From Hippasteria phrygiana (taxonomy: Eukaryota > Echinodermata > Asteroidea > Valvatida > Goniasteridae): a DNA stretch of 64,000 nt. The stretch spans positions 434,001 through 498,000 of the forward strand of contig JAZGUH010000003.1 of assembly GCA_037893225.1 (NCBI GenBank), written 5' to 3'. Every line of letters begins with the position of its first letter. Position 1 is the first letter of the stretch. A program made the translations under genes and the position numbers. A model generated the notes under the pieces. That model saw only the letters and a list, made by a program, of their open reading frames with translations, was not told the DNA's origin and searched no databases. Shown one piece after another: positions 35,936 to 47,355 of the stretch.

Positions 35936-36120
35936 TGTAAACGGGTGCAATCGTGGACCTCCCATTGTCCCTCTTTTGTTTATACTCTAACTTTTTCGGA
36001 AGGCCTCCCATTGGTTTTGTACACGATTTTCAATCGTGGACGTTAGGTCAAACGTGGACCCTTTGTCTACGCTCGAATTCTTTTGTCCTAGGTCCACGAT
36101 TGCCGGCATATACAAACTCA
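35936..36120 (-). mobile_element. CCACGATTGCCGG family, young copy in a CA repeat
   Basis: Almost identical to 59803-59988 over its whole length, including GTCCTAGGTCCACGATTGCC. Both copies have CA-microsatellite on the left flank, which suggests insertion into CA repeats. Confidence 0.75.
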
Positions 36121-36942
36121 CAGAAAAACAACTAAAAAACTAAACCAGCAGACAAATTTACATACATGTAATGTATATGTAAGTCAGCTGAAAAATTTGT
36201 ATAGCAGAACTTATAACTTTGTTACATTTTTCAATTGATATACATGTAGGGCCTACTTTTCATAAGATGAAATTTACGTCGGGGTGATGTAAATTCAATA
36301 CATGTACATGTTTTATATGGGTTTTTGCACTTCACCGACGCATTTAATTGGCCGCGGATCATCTCTGGAGAATTCCTCTTTTCATGTCTTTTTTGAAATT
36401 CCATTTCAGCGCAAATCAATCCGAAAATCTTTTTCCTCTCATTTACCCTGAAGGATAAACACCTTCGTCGCCAGTGTGTAGGGACAGAAATGGGATTTTG
36501 GAAGTTGAAGTATCTGGTTCATGAGTGTATTATACAGAAAGAGGGTATAATTCTGAGCCGTTTGATGCCAATACATGCATGCCTGTATTTGGTAAAGGCG
36601 TTGCAGAGATATGACCGTTTAAAGATTCTGGAAAAGGGCATTTTACGTCCATTTTCTTAATGGCAATTGTGGTTAATTAATTGCGACAATTTGAGTGATC
36701 AGCTAATCTGCAACAGTAAACAAATTAAATCGTCCATAATCATAACCATTTTTCCTTCTACATGTAGCACTTTTTTCTCTTTACTTGTATCGATGTACTA
36801 CAAAAATGAATATGTGTATTTAAAATGAGAATTTATTTCGTAGAAATATTAAAGGGAATTACTTTAGGATAACATACACCGTGTCTCACATTTAAAATCA
36901 AAAGTGAGCAACTACATTGTACCATGCACAGGCTTCTTAAAA
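36121..36942. other. No gene seen
   Basis: AT-rich sequence with no exon, RNA gene or clear repeat. Confidence 0.5.
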
Positions 36943-37110
36943 CTCCGCGAATTGCCATGGTACTGTTTTGTACAGTCCATTGTGCGTTTTGGTTTTATTA
37001 CTCAGTCATATTTTTCTTCAAAAATCTTAAATTGTTTAAAGGGATATAGCATGTTTACGATGTTTGAACATAGAACTTAAATAATTTCAGTACCATGGCA
37101 ATTCGCAGGG
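36943..37110. repeat. Foldback with CGAATTGCCATGGTACTG arms
   Basis: The left arm CGCGAATTGCCATGGTACTG is mirrored by CAGTACCATGGCAATTCGCA at 37088-37107, with an AT-rich loop. Confidence 0.7.
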
Positions 37111-37221
37111 TAAAAGAACAATGATGAATGGAAACTTATCCCATCTCATTCGAATTTTGCTCACTGTTGAAAATCATTAAATGTACAAATTTCTCTTTTT
37201 TTATATTTCAGTGCTCGAAGA

Positions 37222-37400
37222 ATGGATTTAAAGGCAGTGTACATGATTGGTCATTGTTGCAATTTTCAAAAATGGGCGGATTTGGGGGTTAGTATTTTAT
37301 AGGAAATATCGTTCCTCTGACCTGTTCAAAGTTTTGCATTGTTGGATGACGAAAAGAACGAGAGAAAAACGGCGCTCGTTTTCAACCTCTTGCAAAAGCC
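37222..37400 (-). repeat. GGCAGTGTACATGATTGG family, partial copy
   Basis: Closely matches 59426-59620 (GTGTACATGATTGGTC, GGGCGGATTTGGGGGTTAGT, TAGGAAATATCGTTCC). It is cut by the 1.3 kb element that starts at 37404. Confidence 0.65.
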
Positions 37401-37403
37401 TTA

Positions 37404-38713
37404 AGATGCCCTCACACCATAGCGTATGCTGAAACCTATGAGTTGCGTGTAAAAAATATTGTTATACGCACCAAACGCAACCCAAATCAACAATTTTGTC
37501 AATTTCTAACCTATTCAACCTATGGGTTGCGTGTGAGTTGCGTGTGGGTTGCGTGTGGGTTGCGAACTGAACTTATGATCCCCCAATATCTGCGATCACC
37601 TGCGTACGAGTTGCGTGCGAGTTGCGTGCGAGTTGCGTGCGAGTTGCGTGCGAGTTGCGTGCGAGTTGCGTGCGAGTTGCGTGCGAGTTGCGTGCGAGTT
37701 GCGTGCGAGTTGCGTGCGAGTTGCGTGCGAGTTGCGTGCGAGTTGCGTGCGAGTTGCGTGCGAGTTGCGTGCGAGTTGCGTGCGAGTTGCGTGCGAGTTG
37801 CGTGCGAGTTGCGTGCGAGTTGCGTGCGAGTTGCGTGCGAGTTGCGTGCGAGTTGCGTGCGAGTTGCGTGCGAGTTGCGTGCGAGTTGCGTGCGAGTTGC
37901 GTGCGAGTTGCGTGCGAGTTGCGTGCGAGTTGCGTGCGAGTTGCGTGCGAGTTGCGTGCGAGTTGCGTGCGAGTTGCGTGCGAGTTGCGTGCAGAACTTA
38001 CGAATTGCGTTCAAAACTTACAAGTTGCGTTCAAAACTTACAAGTTGCATTGGACCTGTGTGCTAGTTGCGTGGTAGTTGCAAATGTGTTGGATTGCTAA
38101 ATTGACCAGATTAAATTGATGTCACCTCGGAGGTCCACCAACAACTGACACCGATCTAGAAAAGGCCCACTATTTATACCATTTCTCAACACGCATGTAG
38201 TACGCAACTAACACGCAACTCACACGCAACTAATAGGTTGGATACGCAGGGCATAGGTTGGGGATACGCTGGGAATAATAAGCACAATAGGTTTGGGTAC
38301 GCTACACACGCAACAGGATCGCAACAGGCACGCAACAGGCACACAACAAGATCGCAACAGGTACGCAACACATTCGCAACATGTACGGTACCAAAACCTA
38401 GCCAGATACCTCAAATTTGGACCTGCGATCACCTGCGTTCATAACTTATGAGTTGCGTACCTGTTGCGATCGTGTTGCGTGCGTAGCGTACCTGTTGCGT
38501 ATAAATTGATCGCAGGCATTCGCAGAGAATTATTGAACATGTTCAAAATTTCTGAACTTACTCTGCGTGTGTCTGCGATCATCTGCGTGCTTGTTGCGTA
38601 CTTCAAACCTATAAAACCTATTAGTTGCGTGTGAGTTGCGTTCGGAACTTATGACCACTATTTTGTATTCGCAACCATACGCAACTGGTGATCGCTATGG
38701 TGTGAGGGCACCA
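37404..38713. mobile_element. 1.3 kb inverted-repeat element with an 11-bp array, probable 3-bp TTA duplication
   Basis: TGCCCTCACACCATAGCG near the left end is exactly mirrored by CGCTATGGTGTGAGGGCA at the right. TTA stands at 37401-37403 and at 38714-38716, which would fit a 3-bp Harbinger-type duplication; this assignment is an inference. The interior is filled with variants of GTTGCGTGC on the left and CGCAAC words on the right, so the two halves are loosely complementary. No transposase is encoded. It interrupts the transposase-like pseudogene on its right. Confidence 0.75.
37608..37992. repeat. 11-bp tandem array GAGTTGCGTGC, about 35 copies
   Basis: Perfect or near-perfect units inside the 1.3 kb element. 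Because 11 is not a multiple of 3 and the unit has no stop in any phase, all three frames on the plus strand and at least one on the minus strand stay open, giving cyclic peptides with an 11-residue period. These are not genes. Confidence 0.95.
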
Positions 38714-40626
38714 TTACATGCAGTTCGAACTAACCGAACGGTTCCACTATCAGCTCCCAGTACTGTGATACCCTGCACTGCTGCTTCCCCAACCTTTTTA
38801 CCCTCAAGATATACATTCTCAAACTGTTTGAAGGATGCTGAAATTGTCTCTGCCATTGAAACTAAGAGATGAAGTCCGCAAAAAGAACTATCCATTTCAA
38901 TCAACTTTTGCTTGGCGGACTTACTTAAAGAATCCCAGCTTTCTGTTATTTTTGGAAGACATGACTCTCGGTAAGACTGAAGGATTGTATTAAACTTTGT
39001 TTCAGTAGCAGCCCGGTCACTCATTGTATTTTTAATTTGACACAGTATTCGTGAACCTACATCATCTTTTCCATGGCATATGTCTGTAATGTCATCGAGA
39101 ATTCTCTTCAAAGTTGTTTATGTGTCTTCTGCACTCTTAGAAACCATTTCTCTTAAACCCAAGACAAAGTTATTATCCTCAGCATCAGTTACAGTGTAAG
39201 TCATGAAGACATCTCCCCGTTTTGGTGTTTCATCTGTTGCTATGGTTAGATTCGATTTTGTTGACAGATCACTCATTTGCTTTTGAGATATTAAAAACCG
39301 TTCATCATTCATGTGAGAAACTGTTCGTCCACAAGGTAGAGAATCTGCAACCTTACCAAGCATGCCAAGAACCATTTGTATGACAGGTCCAACATTATCA
39401 AAACTAACTTGCAAAGAAAGTAGTTTATAAACACAGAGCCTAGCTTGATGAGTATAGCAAGTGTGACCATTATCATTAGTACCAGTTAAATGAACTGTTT
39501 CATCAGATTGATTTTGATGACAAGTAGATCCAAGTTTAATTTGGTCAAGTAGTTGTGCATTGACATCCCTCACATCAGTTAGTGTCTCTCTGAGCTTCTT
39601 GTTTTCCTCTTCTAGTTCGTTCATCTTGGACTCGCATTCCCAGTAATCATTATTGTCCGATACCTTAGCATGTTTGCTTTTCCGTAATTCTAATTTCAGT
39701 TTCCTTTTCAAGTTCTTTTGCATTTTGAGTTTACAATCTTGCCGATTTAATTTCTTAGTGAGCTCACCTATCGTACATCGTTGCTGTTTAATTTTGGCAT
39801 GATGACGTATTTCTCTTCGTTTTTGCAACACAACTTTGTGAGGTGATGGTCTAGATCCAAGTTTTGCATTTTCCTCTTGAAGTTTAAGAACATCCCTTGA
39901 CAAATTCTCACTAACTCCTCTGAATTCACAGTTCTTTGAATAAGTACATGCAAATGTTACTGCAATTCTAGGAGCAAGAGGTTTGCTCTTGGGAAGAGAG
40001 TATACAGTTTCTTCCCAGTCACAGAACTTTTTAGGCGATCTGGTTTTTGATTTCAGTAGTTGTCTCCTGGTTTTGATCAGAATTTGCCAGTGCGATTGTA
40101 TAGAAACTTCAAGGGGAAGATTACACACCGAGACTTCTAAGAATTTGCTAAGCCACATTTTTACATCAGACCACGTATTGGAACCAGATTGTTTTAGTTA
40201 AAAGAGTTGGTAGATGCGTTTATGAAGGAGCCTGGTAGGTTTGTCATCGAGATCTGCACGGGACTGAAGTTGATGGAGTTGGTCACTTGACAGTGCTGCA
40301 CCAGGACCAGGATTTGTTTCAACGTCGCCGGAGAGAAGAAGTACTTGGTCGAGATATGGAGAAGGAACCGGTGTATTATTGGATGCTAGGATTTTTGAGA
40401 AGAGTTGCACTGGATATTCCTCGATTACCTGTGACTGGGCAGGATGGAGGATGAGCTGATGAGCAGCCAACAAGACTGTGACGAAAACAGCAATGGCAGC
40501 AAGATTAACTGTTGTCCCACTGCTGTCATGCCATTCCGTCAAAATTCCGGCTTTTCTTGACTGCTTTGAAGGCGGCATGCTAAATCCTCCAATCCTTGCC
40601 CGCCACAGTTGAGTTGAGATGCCCAT
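38714..40626 (-). pseudogene. 2A-bearing, transposase-like gene with two stops, truncated at its 3' end
   Basis: One reading frame runs from the ATG at 40626 to the edge of the 1.3 kb element at 38713, broken only by TAA at 40198-40200 and TAA at 39118-39120. Part 1 (142 residues) has a hydrophobic stretch (TTVNLAAIAVFVTVLLAAHQ) and the 2A-like motif SGDVETNPGP. Part 2 is basic and strongly coiled-coil (for example MNELEEENKKLRETL), then a conserved region with NLTIATDETPKRG. Part 3 has NTMSDRAATETKFN and WDSLSKSAKQKLIEMDSSFC. The spaced Asp residues suggest a DDE-type transposase core. I recall similar uncharacterised proteins from lancelets and corals, but cannot name the family. The upstream ATG is chosen because sequence beyond it is another repeat. 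Readthrough or a still-active allele is possible but unlikely. Confidence 0.7.
40303..40332 (-). other. 2A-like translational recoding motif
   Basis: Codes SGDVETNPGP, preceded by LLL and followed by G. It fits the consensus D-x-E-x-N-P-G-P, in which the ribosome skips the last Gly-Pro bond and releases the upstream product. It lies at residues 99-108 counted from the ATG at 40626. The residue after the skip is Pro, then GAALSSDQ. The match is exact, so the motif is well supported; activity is inferred. Confidence 0.85.
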
Positions 40627-40796
40627 GATTTTGAAGGTGGCTGGGCTAGTTTTAAATGGGACAAAAAACAAACAACTCGACAAATTCCATGTATTGTATA
40701 AAATTTCATTTTTTATTTCTATTAAGTGAAGAAAATCCATTCTTCTACAAACGAATACATAAATATGATTTGAAGCTTTGCATGGTGGGTGCAATA

Positions 40797-41078
40797 AGAG
40801 AAAGACTGAGATTGCAAGTAACACAATGTGAAATAAATCTCTTCTACGAAGATGTGTGGTTCTTAAAAGAACCGGGAAGAGTGTGTAACTCGACGTTTCG
40901 GACAGTGTGCTCTGTCCGTCTTCATGTGCATGTACATTTGTACTTCTCTTGAGGACGGACAGAGCACACTGTCCGAAACGTCGAGTTACACACTCATCCC
41001 GGTTCTTTTCAGAACCACACATCTTCCTAGAAGAGATTTATTTCACATGGTGTTACTCGCAATCTCAGTCTTTCTCCT
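40797..41078. repeat. Foldback repeat, CGTTTCGGACAGT family, copy 2
   Basis: Near-perfect palindrome with arms of about 120 bases (40797-40918 and 40955-41078) and a small loop. Both arms hold CTCGACGTTTCGGACAGTGT or its complement. It sits just upstream of the 2A-bearing pseudogene and extends its open frame artificially. Confidence 0.8.
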
Positions 41079-42219
41079 AAACAAATACATGTGTAAAAAA
41101 CTGAAAAAGAAAAACTACTGAACATTACATAAAAAATAAAGTACATACATGTACATGTTTTATAATAAAATTAACAAAAAGAGGTCAGAGTATAGTTTAG
41201 GACACCTCTCCATGTAAGACAATGAAAAGACTGTGCTTTGACTTGCATACCTTAACTGCTATTAGTGCTAAACCAGGTGAAAAGTCACATTTTCTTGCAG
41301 ATTTAGTCTAAAGAACACTGAAGACTGCCTCAGGCTGCAAAATTTATTGACAGTCATTCGCAGGGTGGAAATAGGGTTGTGCTAAATTCCACTTTAACCC
41401 AAACAGAATTTAAAACACTGAAAATAAATTCAAATTACACGTGTACATGTACTTACCAAGTACTTGTAAAGAAAACTAAAGTGTTTCACCAAACAAACTC
41501 ATCGAATGATCCATAGGGTTGGTCTGAATTTGAAAATTTGCTCATGATCATCATTTTAATACTTATGATAAATGTGTGCAAAGGAAATGTGTCCAAAGCT
41601 GTACTAATAAATACAAAAAAATAATACCAAAAAAACAGATCTTGTCAACATTGTCAAATTTTAATATTCCTTCCTTTGAATTGGCCTCTATTTATTTATT
41701 TCAATATCCAACAGCGGATACCAAGGTTATATTAAAAAAAGAAATACAAAAATTACAGCATTTTTCAACCTCGGCAAGTTCATTTCATTATCTTGAACAA
41801 GTAGGCCTAAACAAAATAAGATGTATTATCTTGAAATTAATAAACAGGGCTAAAATATGATTCCTAAAAATATTTGTCACTTTTGTGATCATCTACATAA
41901 TAAAATGGCAATCGATAAGAAATATGGACAATAAGAAATATGAACATGCACGAAGACTGATAAATGTTGGTACAATACCTCACCACCAAAAGATGTACAT
42001 GTACAACAAAAATGATTTAACACAAAGCGACCGGGCAAAGATTGAACGCGCCGTGGTATGAAACATCGCTACCGCGGAGATTGTTGACAGGCCGCGCGAC
42101 GCATTTGCCCCACGGATGTCACATGGAATGTCACGCTAAAATAAACTGTTCGGGGACCAAAAGCGACCACTGTCTCATTTTCATGTAAGGGTATTTATAA
42201 CCCTAGAATTCCAAAAATG
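41079..42219. other. No gene seen
   Basis: AT-rich with a small CpG-bearing patch at 42030-42120. No exon was identified. Confidence 0.5.
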
Positions 42220-42640
42220 GACGCTCGTTTCGGAAAGATTTTACTTAAATACCCCCAACCAAAATCGGTAAGGAACAGCAAATCTTGGAAAATAACCATC
42301 CATTTGTGTTCATAATTGTATAAACACTTGGCACAACCTTTAATTTTGAGAATTTGTTGGGACATTTTAGTGCAATATAGGGAAGAAAGTTTGTGTAAAT
42401 TCTGTGTTAGAATTTCTTGGCACCATGTAAAGTCACTCAAAGTGTTCACATACATGTTAATTTCTTCCTCATTTTTTACAGATTTTGCTGACATAAATCT
42501 TGAAATAACGGGTTGTGCCACATGTTTAGACAGTTGTTATCAAGGAGGGTTGGTTTTTTCCAAGATTTTGCTGTTCTTGACCGATTTTGGTGGGGGGTTA
42601 TTAAAGTAGTCTTTCCCTAGTTTCTTGTAGATGCGCCGGA
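42220..42640. repeat. Foldback element, AACCAAAATCGGT arms
   Basis: CCAACCAAAATCGGTAAGGA near 42256 is mirrored near 42577-42596, and AAACACTTGGCACAACC is mirrored by GGTTGTGCCACATGTTT, so most of the 420 bases fold back. Open frames on the two strands therefore encode similar peptides, which is a symptom of the hairpin and not evidence for genes. Confidence 0.7.
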
Positions 42641-43219
42641 AATCCTTGAAAATCTTGAATGAAAAAAAAAATTCCTCCTTTGTACGGCCGTATCTCAAAG
42701 AAAATCTAACGAAATTCCGCAAAACTTAAACAGGATGCTGACGAAACTAGTCAGCTAGCCGTAGTGTGTAAAATCAGGCGTTTTGAGCATGGTGCTTTAT
42801 GAAAGCATGGAGGAAGGAATATTCCCTTCCTCCATGATGAAAGAAACCGGTTTCAACTGAATCGTACCAGTCCAGAGACGCGTAACCAAACTTTTTGTAC
42901 ACGAACAACAGTACGTGCGCAGATGACATGCGCAGTAGCCCAATTCCGTCTCTATCAGTGGGAACCCTAATGATTTTTCTCCATTGTTTTGCATTCTAGC
43001 TACGGAAAGGGTCCTAAACTACACAATCGCCACCATTTCTGTACAGAACAGACCTAGCTTGAAAATTCCAGCTCTAGGCTCATATGACGTGAGATTCGCC
43101 ATTTAGGGCTGGAAACACTCCTATTGGGTTGGCAAGGGTCGGTTTTTTTTTATTGCCGATATCTTCCGTTTCCCTGAATATATCAACCAAACACTCACCC
43201 AAAATGCAGAGTAGTAATT

Positions 43220-43530
43220 CATGGCATCATGCAGCTTGTCATCCCCTCAAAATGAGAATATACTCAAGTTATACCGAAAACGGCTGTTTGATGATCGCTG
43301 TCAGTATTTCAGCAAACAGCCATTGGATATCGAGCCCCGAGGCGCGTGCAGTGCCGCTGGCCGATAATCGCTCGGAAAACATCGTTCATGTTCAAAAATC
43401 CGCTCCATTACTTTGTACACAGCTGGTTTGTGCATGCACCAAGTTGCATGAAAAATTCACTTTTTTCGGGTTTAACTCGAGCATATTCTCATTTTGAGGG
43501 GATGACAAGCTGCATGATTGGTCAAAAGGC
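43220..43530. repeat. Foldback with CATCCCCTCAAAATGAGAAT arms
   Basis: Left arm 43226-43290 and right arm about 43455-43522, with ATGCAGCTTGTCATCCCCTC and its complement. The loop is relatively GC-rich. Confidence 0.7.
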
Positions 43531-44640
43531 ATTGTGGGAAGGAAACGGGAGCGATGTTTGTGATTCTTTCCTTCCCCACAATGGCATGCATTTTGACCAT
43601 TGTAACGTCTCAACCCGGCGGTATTTGCGATAAAGGTCTATTGCTTTGTGGAGTTGTCAATGACATTGTCACCCTGTCAATGCCACCAGATGTCATGCAC
43701 AATTATTGCTCCTTCATCCATTGCTCTATCATGCTTCATCCCAGCATGATCCCAGCAGGCAGCACCGATACCTAAAAAGTAAACCCCTGCGTGCAAGTTT
43801 AAAGATAAGGAAACAGAACTAACCTTCAATTCTATGTCTACTTCTCGATCCTCGTACGATATATGTAAGGCCTCTCGGTACGGTCGACTATTATTTTTTC
43901 TTCTTCGGCCAGCCACAATCCAACCTCACTCGTACTCCAACCACAATTTCAGAAATCCTGAGTGTTGGATATCGATGCCGGCGCGCAGTGCATTAATTGC
44001 TTGGCCAATGTTTTGAACAGCGCCCCCTCTTGACACATACGCAACACAAAATCCAGAAAACCCCCAAAATCATGCATGACCTCTGTCTTATGGCAATTAT
44101 GTTTTATTGACTCCAGAACAGTGATTATAACTATGGGCGCTAATTGAAAATACACCAAAAACAATAACAAATTCCAAGTGATTTTTATAATAAATAACCT
44201 GCAGAATTCTCGCCTCTACTTTCCCCCCAGTAATTTAGCATTATATTATGCTTATGATTAAATTATGCTAAACTTGAGTCATCCTCATATTGTTTTGAGG
44301 GATTACCTTTTTAACTTTCCCCTTTACTTAAGTTGCACCACATATCAATCAGGTAACGGATCAAAACTATCACAAAATATTTGCCCTTCATTTTTTTTCT
44401 ATAATTTTTTTAAAAAAAATGGCTCTGCCCATGCTTTTTGGCACCGGTATTTCAACCTTGAATTCCTACTTTCTTAGCATTACTAAAGTCATTAGCTTTT
44501 CTACATAAAATAATTACTTTATCAATTTCAAATTATTGGCAGACGGCCAATAATTCAGGTAGATAATAACCTGCAAACTTCTCACCCAAGTTAACTTAGC
44601 GCCCCCGAACAAAGATACTGTGACAATTTGGGAAACTGTC
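43531..44640. other. No confident gene
   Basis: A minus-strand stretch at 43824-43916 reads RPYREALHISYEDREVDIEL and ends at a GTTAGT donor, so it could be an exon of an unknown gene, but nothing joins to it. The rest is AT-rich. Confidence 0.35.
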
Positions 44641-44647
44641 AACCGTT

Positions 44648-44745
44648 ATAGGGGAAAGATAGTTCCGTTGGTAGAGCGCCGGCATGGTGTTCCAGAGGTC
44701 GCAGGTTCAAATCCCACTCCTGCCAGTTTTCTTTGTTCTCCTTGA
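44648..44745 (+). repeat. tRNA-derived SINE head, family 1, second copy
   Basis: A-box-like word TAGTTCCGTTGGTAGAGCG and B box GGTTCAAATCC. The acceptor ends do not pair. It shares AAATCCCACTCCTGCCAG and a TTTTCTTTGTTC tail with the copy at 4262-4350. Confidence 0.6.
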
Positions 44746-45732
44746 AAATCAAGTTAACTTTTGGTAATTTGTTTATCTTTTTTCGATTTTTTTTCCATGC
44801 ATCTGATATCATTCTGAGGGCAGGAAATGTTAGTCGTAAAAACTGTTTAAAAAACCATTCGGTCTGCTATATTAAGAACATAACGTACTTGTTGATCCAA
44901 ATTTCACTTCGACTAAACGGGGAGCGAATCATTCACTAAAATGCTTATTGTAGCCACATCACATGTGTTTGTAAACTCATTCATACACAAACAATTAAAT
45001 TAGTGGCCAGTTAAGTTATGTTTAATGCATGTACAAGCCATTCCCACAAAACTTCAAATGTGAACTAAATTGCTACTGCAACACAAATTCACAGACAAAT
45101 ATACAGTGCAATGGCAAACCTCCGGACTTCCAAGTACAACCTTAATGGTCACATTTTCGTGTTTTTAAACATACAGCACTGAGTATCGACAACTGAAATT
45201 AACAAAAATTACAATGTGTCTGAACCTTTTCTTTTCACATTTTGATTGGGACATAGCAATAGGATACAAAACAGTACTAAAATACAGCAACTAAAAGAAC
45301 ATACGGCCTCTTCTTTTTCAGCATTGTAAAATCTTTTCAAACTAAAAAAAACCATAACTATTATAAGTCTTAACATTTGAGCTAAAAAATTAAACATGTT
45401 GACTTAACACTTTGAAATAACATCCCTATACAATTAATTGTCAAATTGGGTTTTTTTCTCTTCACAATTCAGAACCCAATGTCCCTACCCCTTGTTGATT
45501 ACCCATACCCATTCTATCAACTTGACTTTGCCCTAGGTACCCCAGGTACTCCAGGTACCCACTAGGTACTGGGGGTACCCACTAGGTACTGGGGGTACTT
45601 CAGAAACAAACTCTTGCCAAAATTTTTCATCTTGACTCTGAATGATCCACAAATTCATATTAGGGTAAAAACACAGCCGAAGTCAAAACTGTTTACATTT
45701 TACATGTTTTTTTTTATATAAAAAAGAAAGAA
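44746..45732. other. No gene seen; short GGTAC repeats at 45534-45600
   Basis: CACTAGGTACTGGGGGTACC occurs twice in tandem, after CCCAGGTACTCCAGGTACC. The rest is AT-rich. Confidence 0.55.
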
Positions 45733-46032
45733 CAGTACAGCTTCACTATAAATAATGAACACCGCTATACCGAACATCATCTTTGCCGGGCTCCCAAATT
45801 GATGGTTTCATTTTTCAATACACACCATTATTCACTTTAATGAATGACTACTATAGAGTTCCGAAGTGATGACATCAACGCAATGTTTGGAACCAGAATA
45901 CTTTGGTTATTTTGTGTCAATGTGTTTGCGTGATCTACATTTGTTTGGAGCCAGTTGTCGTGCCAACTGACGTCAGACTTCGGTACTCTACAGTGAACAT
46001 TTTTCGATGTTCGTTATAGTAGCGTTCTACTG
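45733..46032. mobile_element. Tc1/mariner or pogo-like MITE, eroded
   Basis: The left end CAGTACAGCTTCACTATAA aligns with the complement of the right end, CAGTAGAACGCTACTATAA, followed by GAACATC. TA flanks the right side only. Confidence 0.6.
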
Positions 46033-46349
46033 TATTAAACACTCTAAATCATTGCATGGTTGTTAAAAACAAAATGCACACACACTCTTCAAGTGACGAA
46101 TAATATCCCTGCTCCTTAACCACAATGAATGGAAAATTCCAACTGCATATAACGCCTTGAATCATATTCCAAACATCACTGTGCAAGTTGGTCCCAAAAA
46201 CTAGACTTGATTCACTCTCCATTTACCCTCTATGTTAATACAATAACAACAAAATAAGTCACTGAAAATGGGGAGGGGCATACATGAAGAACTACCAAAA
46301 CATGGGGGGGGGGGCATAAGGCTACACAACAGGTTGCAAGTTTTGAATA

Positions 46350-46797
46350 CAGGGTGGTTCAAAAAAAATGTACCCAAGTTTAAGGTGATTGTTCACCCAC
46401 CTCCTACAATTCCAAAGAATTTTTGTTTACCTAGTGTTGATAAGCAGGGTGTTTAGAAATAATCCTGAAAAAAAAAATGCTAGGTCTAGCTTAATTGGAT
46501 CTCAAGAGATGGCATGTACAAACCTGGCTTGTCCACAGGAGCTTCATTGTAAATGAAGCATGTTGAAGACAGAAACTAAAGGTAAGATACGAAGCTCCCG
46601 TGGACAAGCCAGTTTTGTACATGCCATCTGTAATGGGCCATATCTTGAGATCTAATTAAGCTAGACCTAGCATTTTTTTCAGGATTATTACTAAACACCC
46701 TACTCATCAACACCAGGTAAACACAAATCCTCTGGAATTGTAGGAGGTGGATGAACAATCACCTTAAACTTGGGTTAACTTATTTTTAACCACCCTG
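46350..46797. mobile_element. TA-flanked 448-bp hairpin element, CAGGGTGGTT ends
   Basis: TA at 46348-46349 and 46798-46799. The two halves are inverted over about 200 bases each, with TTTAAGGTGATTGTTCACCC and GCTAGGTCTAGCTTAATTGG mirrored on the right. The loop is about 50 bases at 46550-46600. Typical of a foldback Tc1/mariner-type element. Confidence 0.82.
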
Positions 46798-47006
46798 TAT
46801 GCAGTGCACTTCCAAAAAGGAGGTAGTGCATAGGGGATCTCCATATTTGTCCCCCCCCCCCCCCCACCCCAAGATCAGCCCTTGGGGTTTATACAGATTG
46901 TAGTGACGTATGTATATGCTGGTAATCTCAACTCCACAAGGAACCATACAGTTGGATGACTTCAAACTAAAATCACACACTCTCTTGAGTTACAGTAAGT
47001 TATTAA

Positions 47007-47225
47007 CCCCATGAGTACGGTGTTTTACGGGAGACGTCGGGGTGCCGCGGCAGCTCTGACAGCCAAGCGAACCACTACAATGTGTTTGTGCAGTCAAGCA
47101 TAGCATATACACAATAATCCAACAATGGATTGAAACTGCACAAACAGCGGCCAATGGCGTCATCCGGCCTGGTGGCACTGGGTTTTTTTTGCACCATATG
47201 GCGTCATCCGTACGTACGTAAGGGG
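47007..47225 (-). mobile_element. TTAA-flanked MITE, CCCCATGAGTACGG ends
   Basis: 219 bp between TTAA at 47003-47006 and 47226-47229. Contains ATAATCCAACAATGGATTGA, the conserved block in reverse, and ends GTACGTAAGGGG. Confidence 0.75.
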
Positions 47226-47355
47226 TTAAGAGTATACACCAGTAAGTTCTTTAGTAAAAAAAACTCCTGGCTGTAATTCACAACAAAATACTCCGTGGTA
47301 AAGTAAATACACATTTGAGAATTATACACATGTGTGCGGCTCATTTCAAAGCATT

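Noticed and set aside
37443..38100. Long overlapping open frames of 150-207 codons on both strands
   Set aside because: They lie wholly on the 11-bp array. The unit has no stop in several phases, so the frames are a property of the repeat.
40627..41022. Extension of the 2A-bearing protein to an ATG at 41022
   Set aside because: The extra sequence is the foldback repeat also found at 537-997, so the coding sequence is better started at 40626.
42195..42609. Two similar small proteins on opposite strands
   Set aside because: They are the two arms of one foldback repeat.
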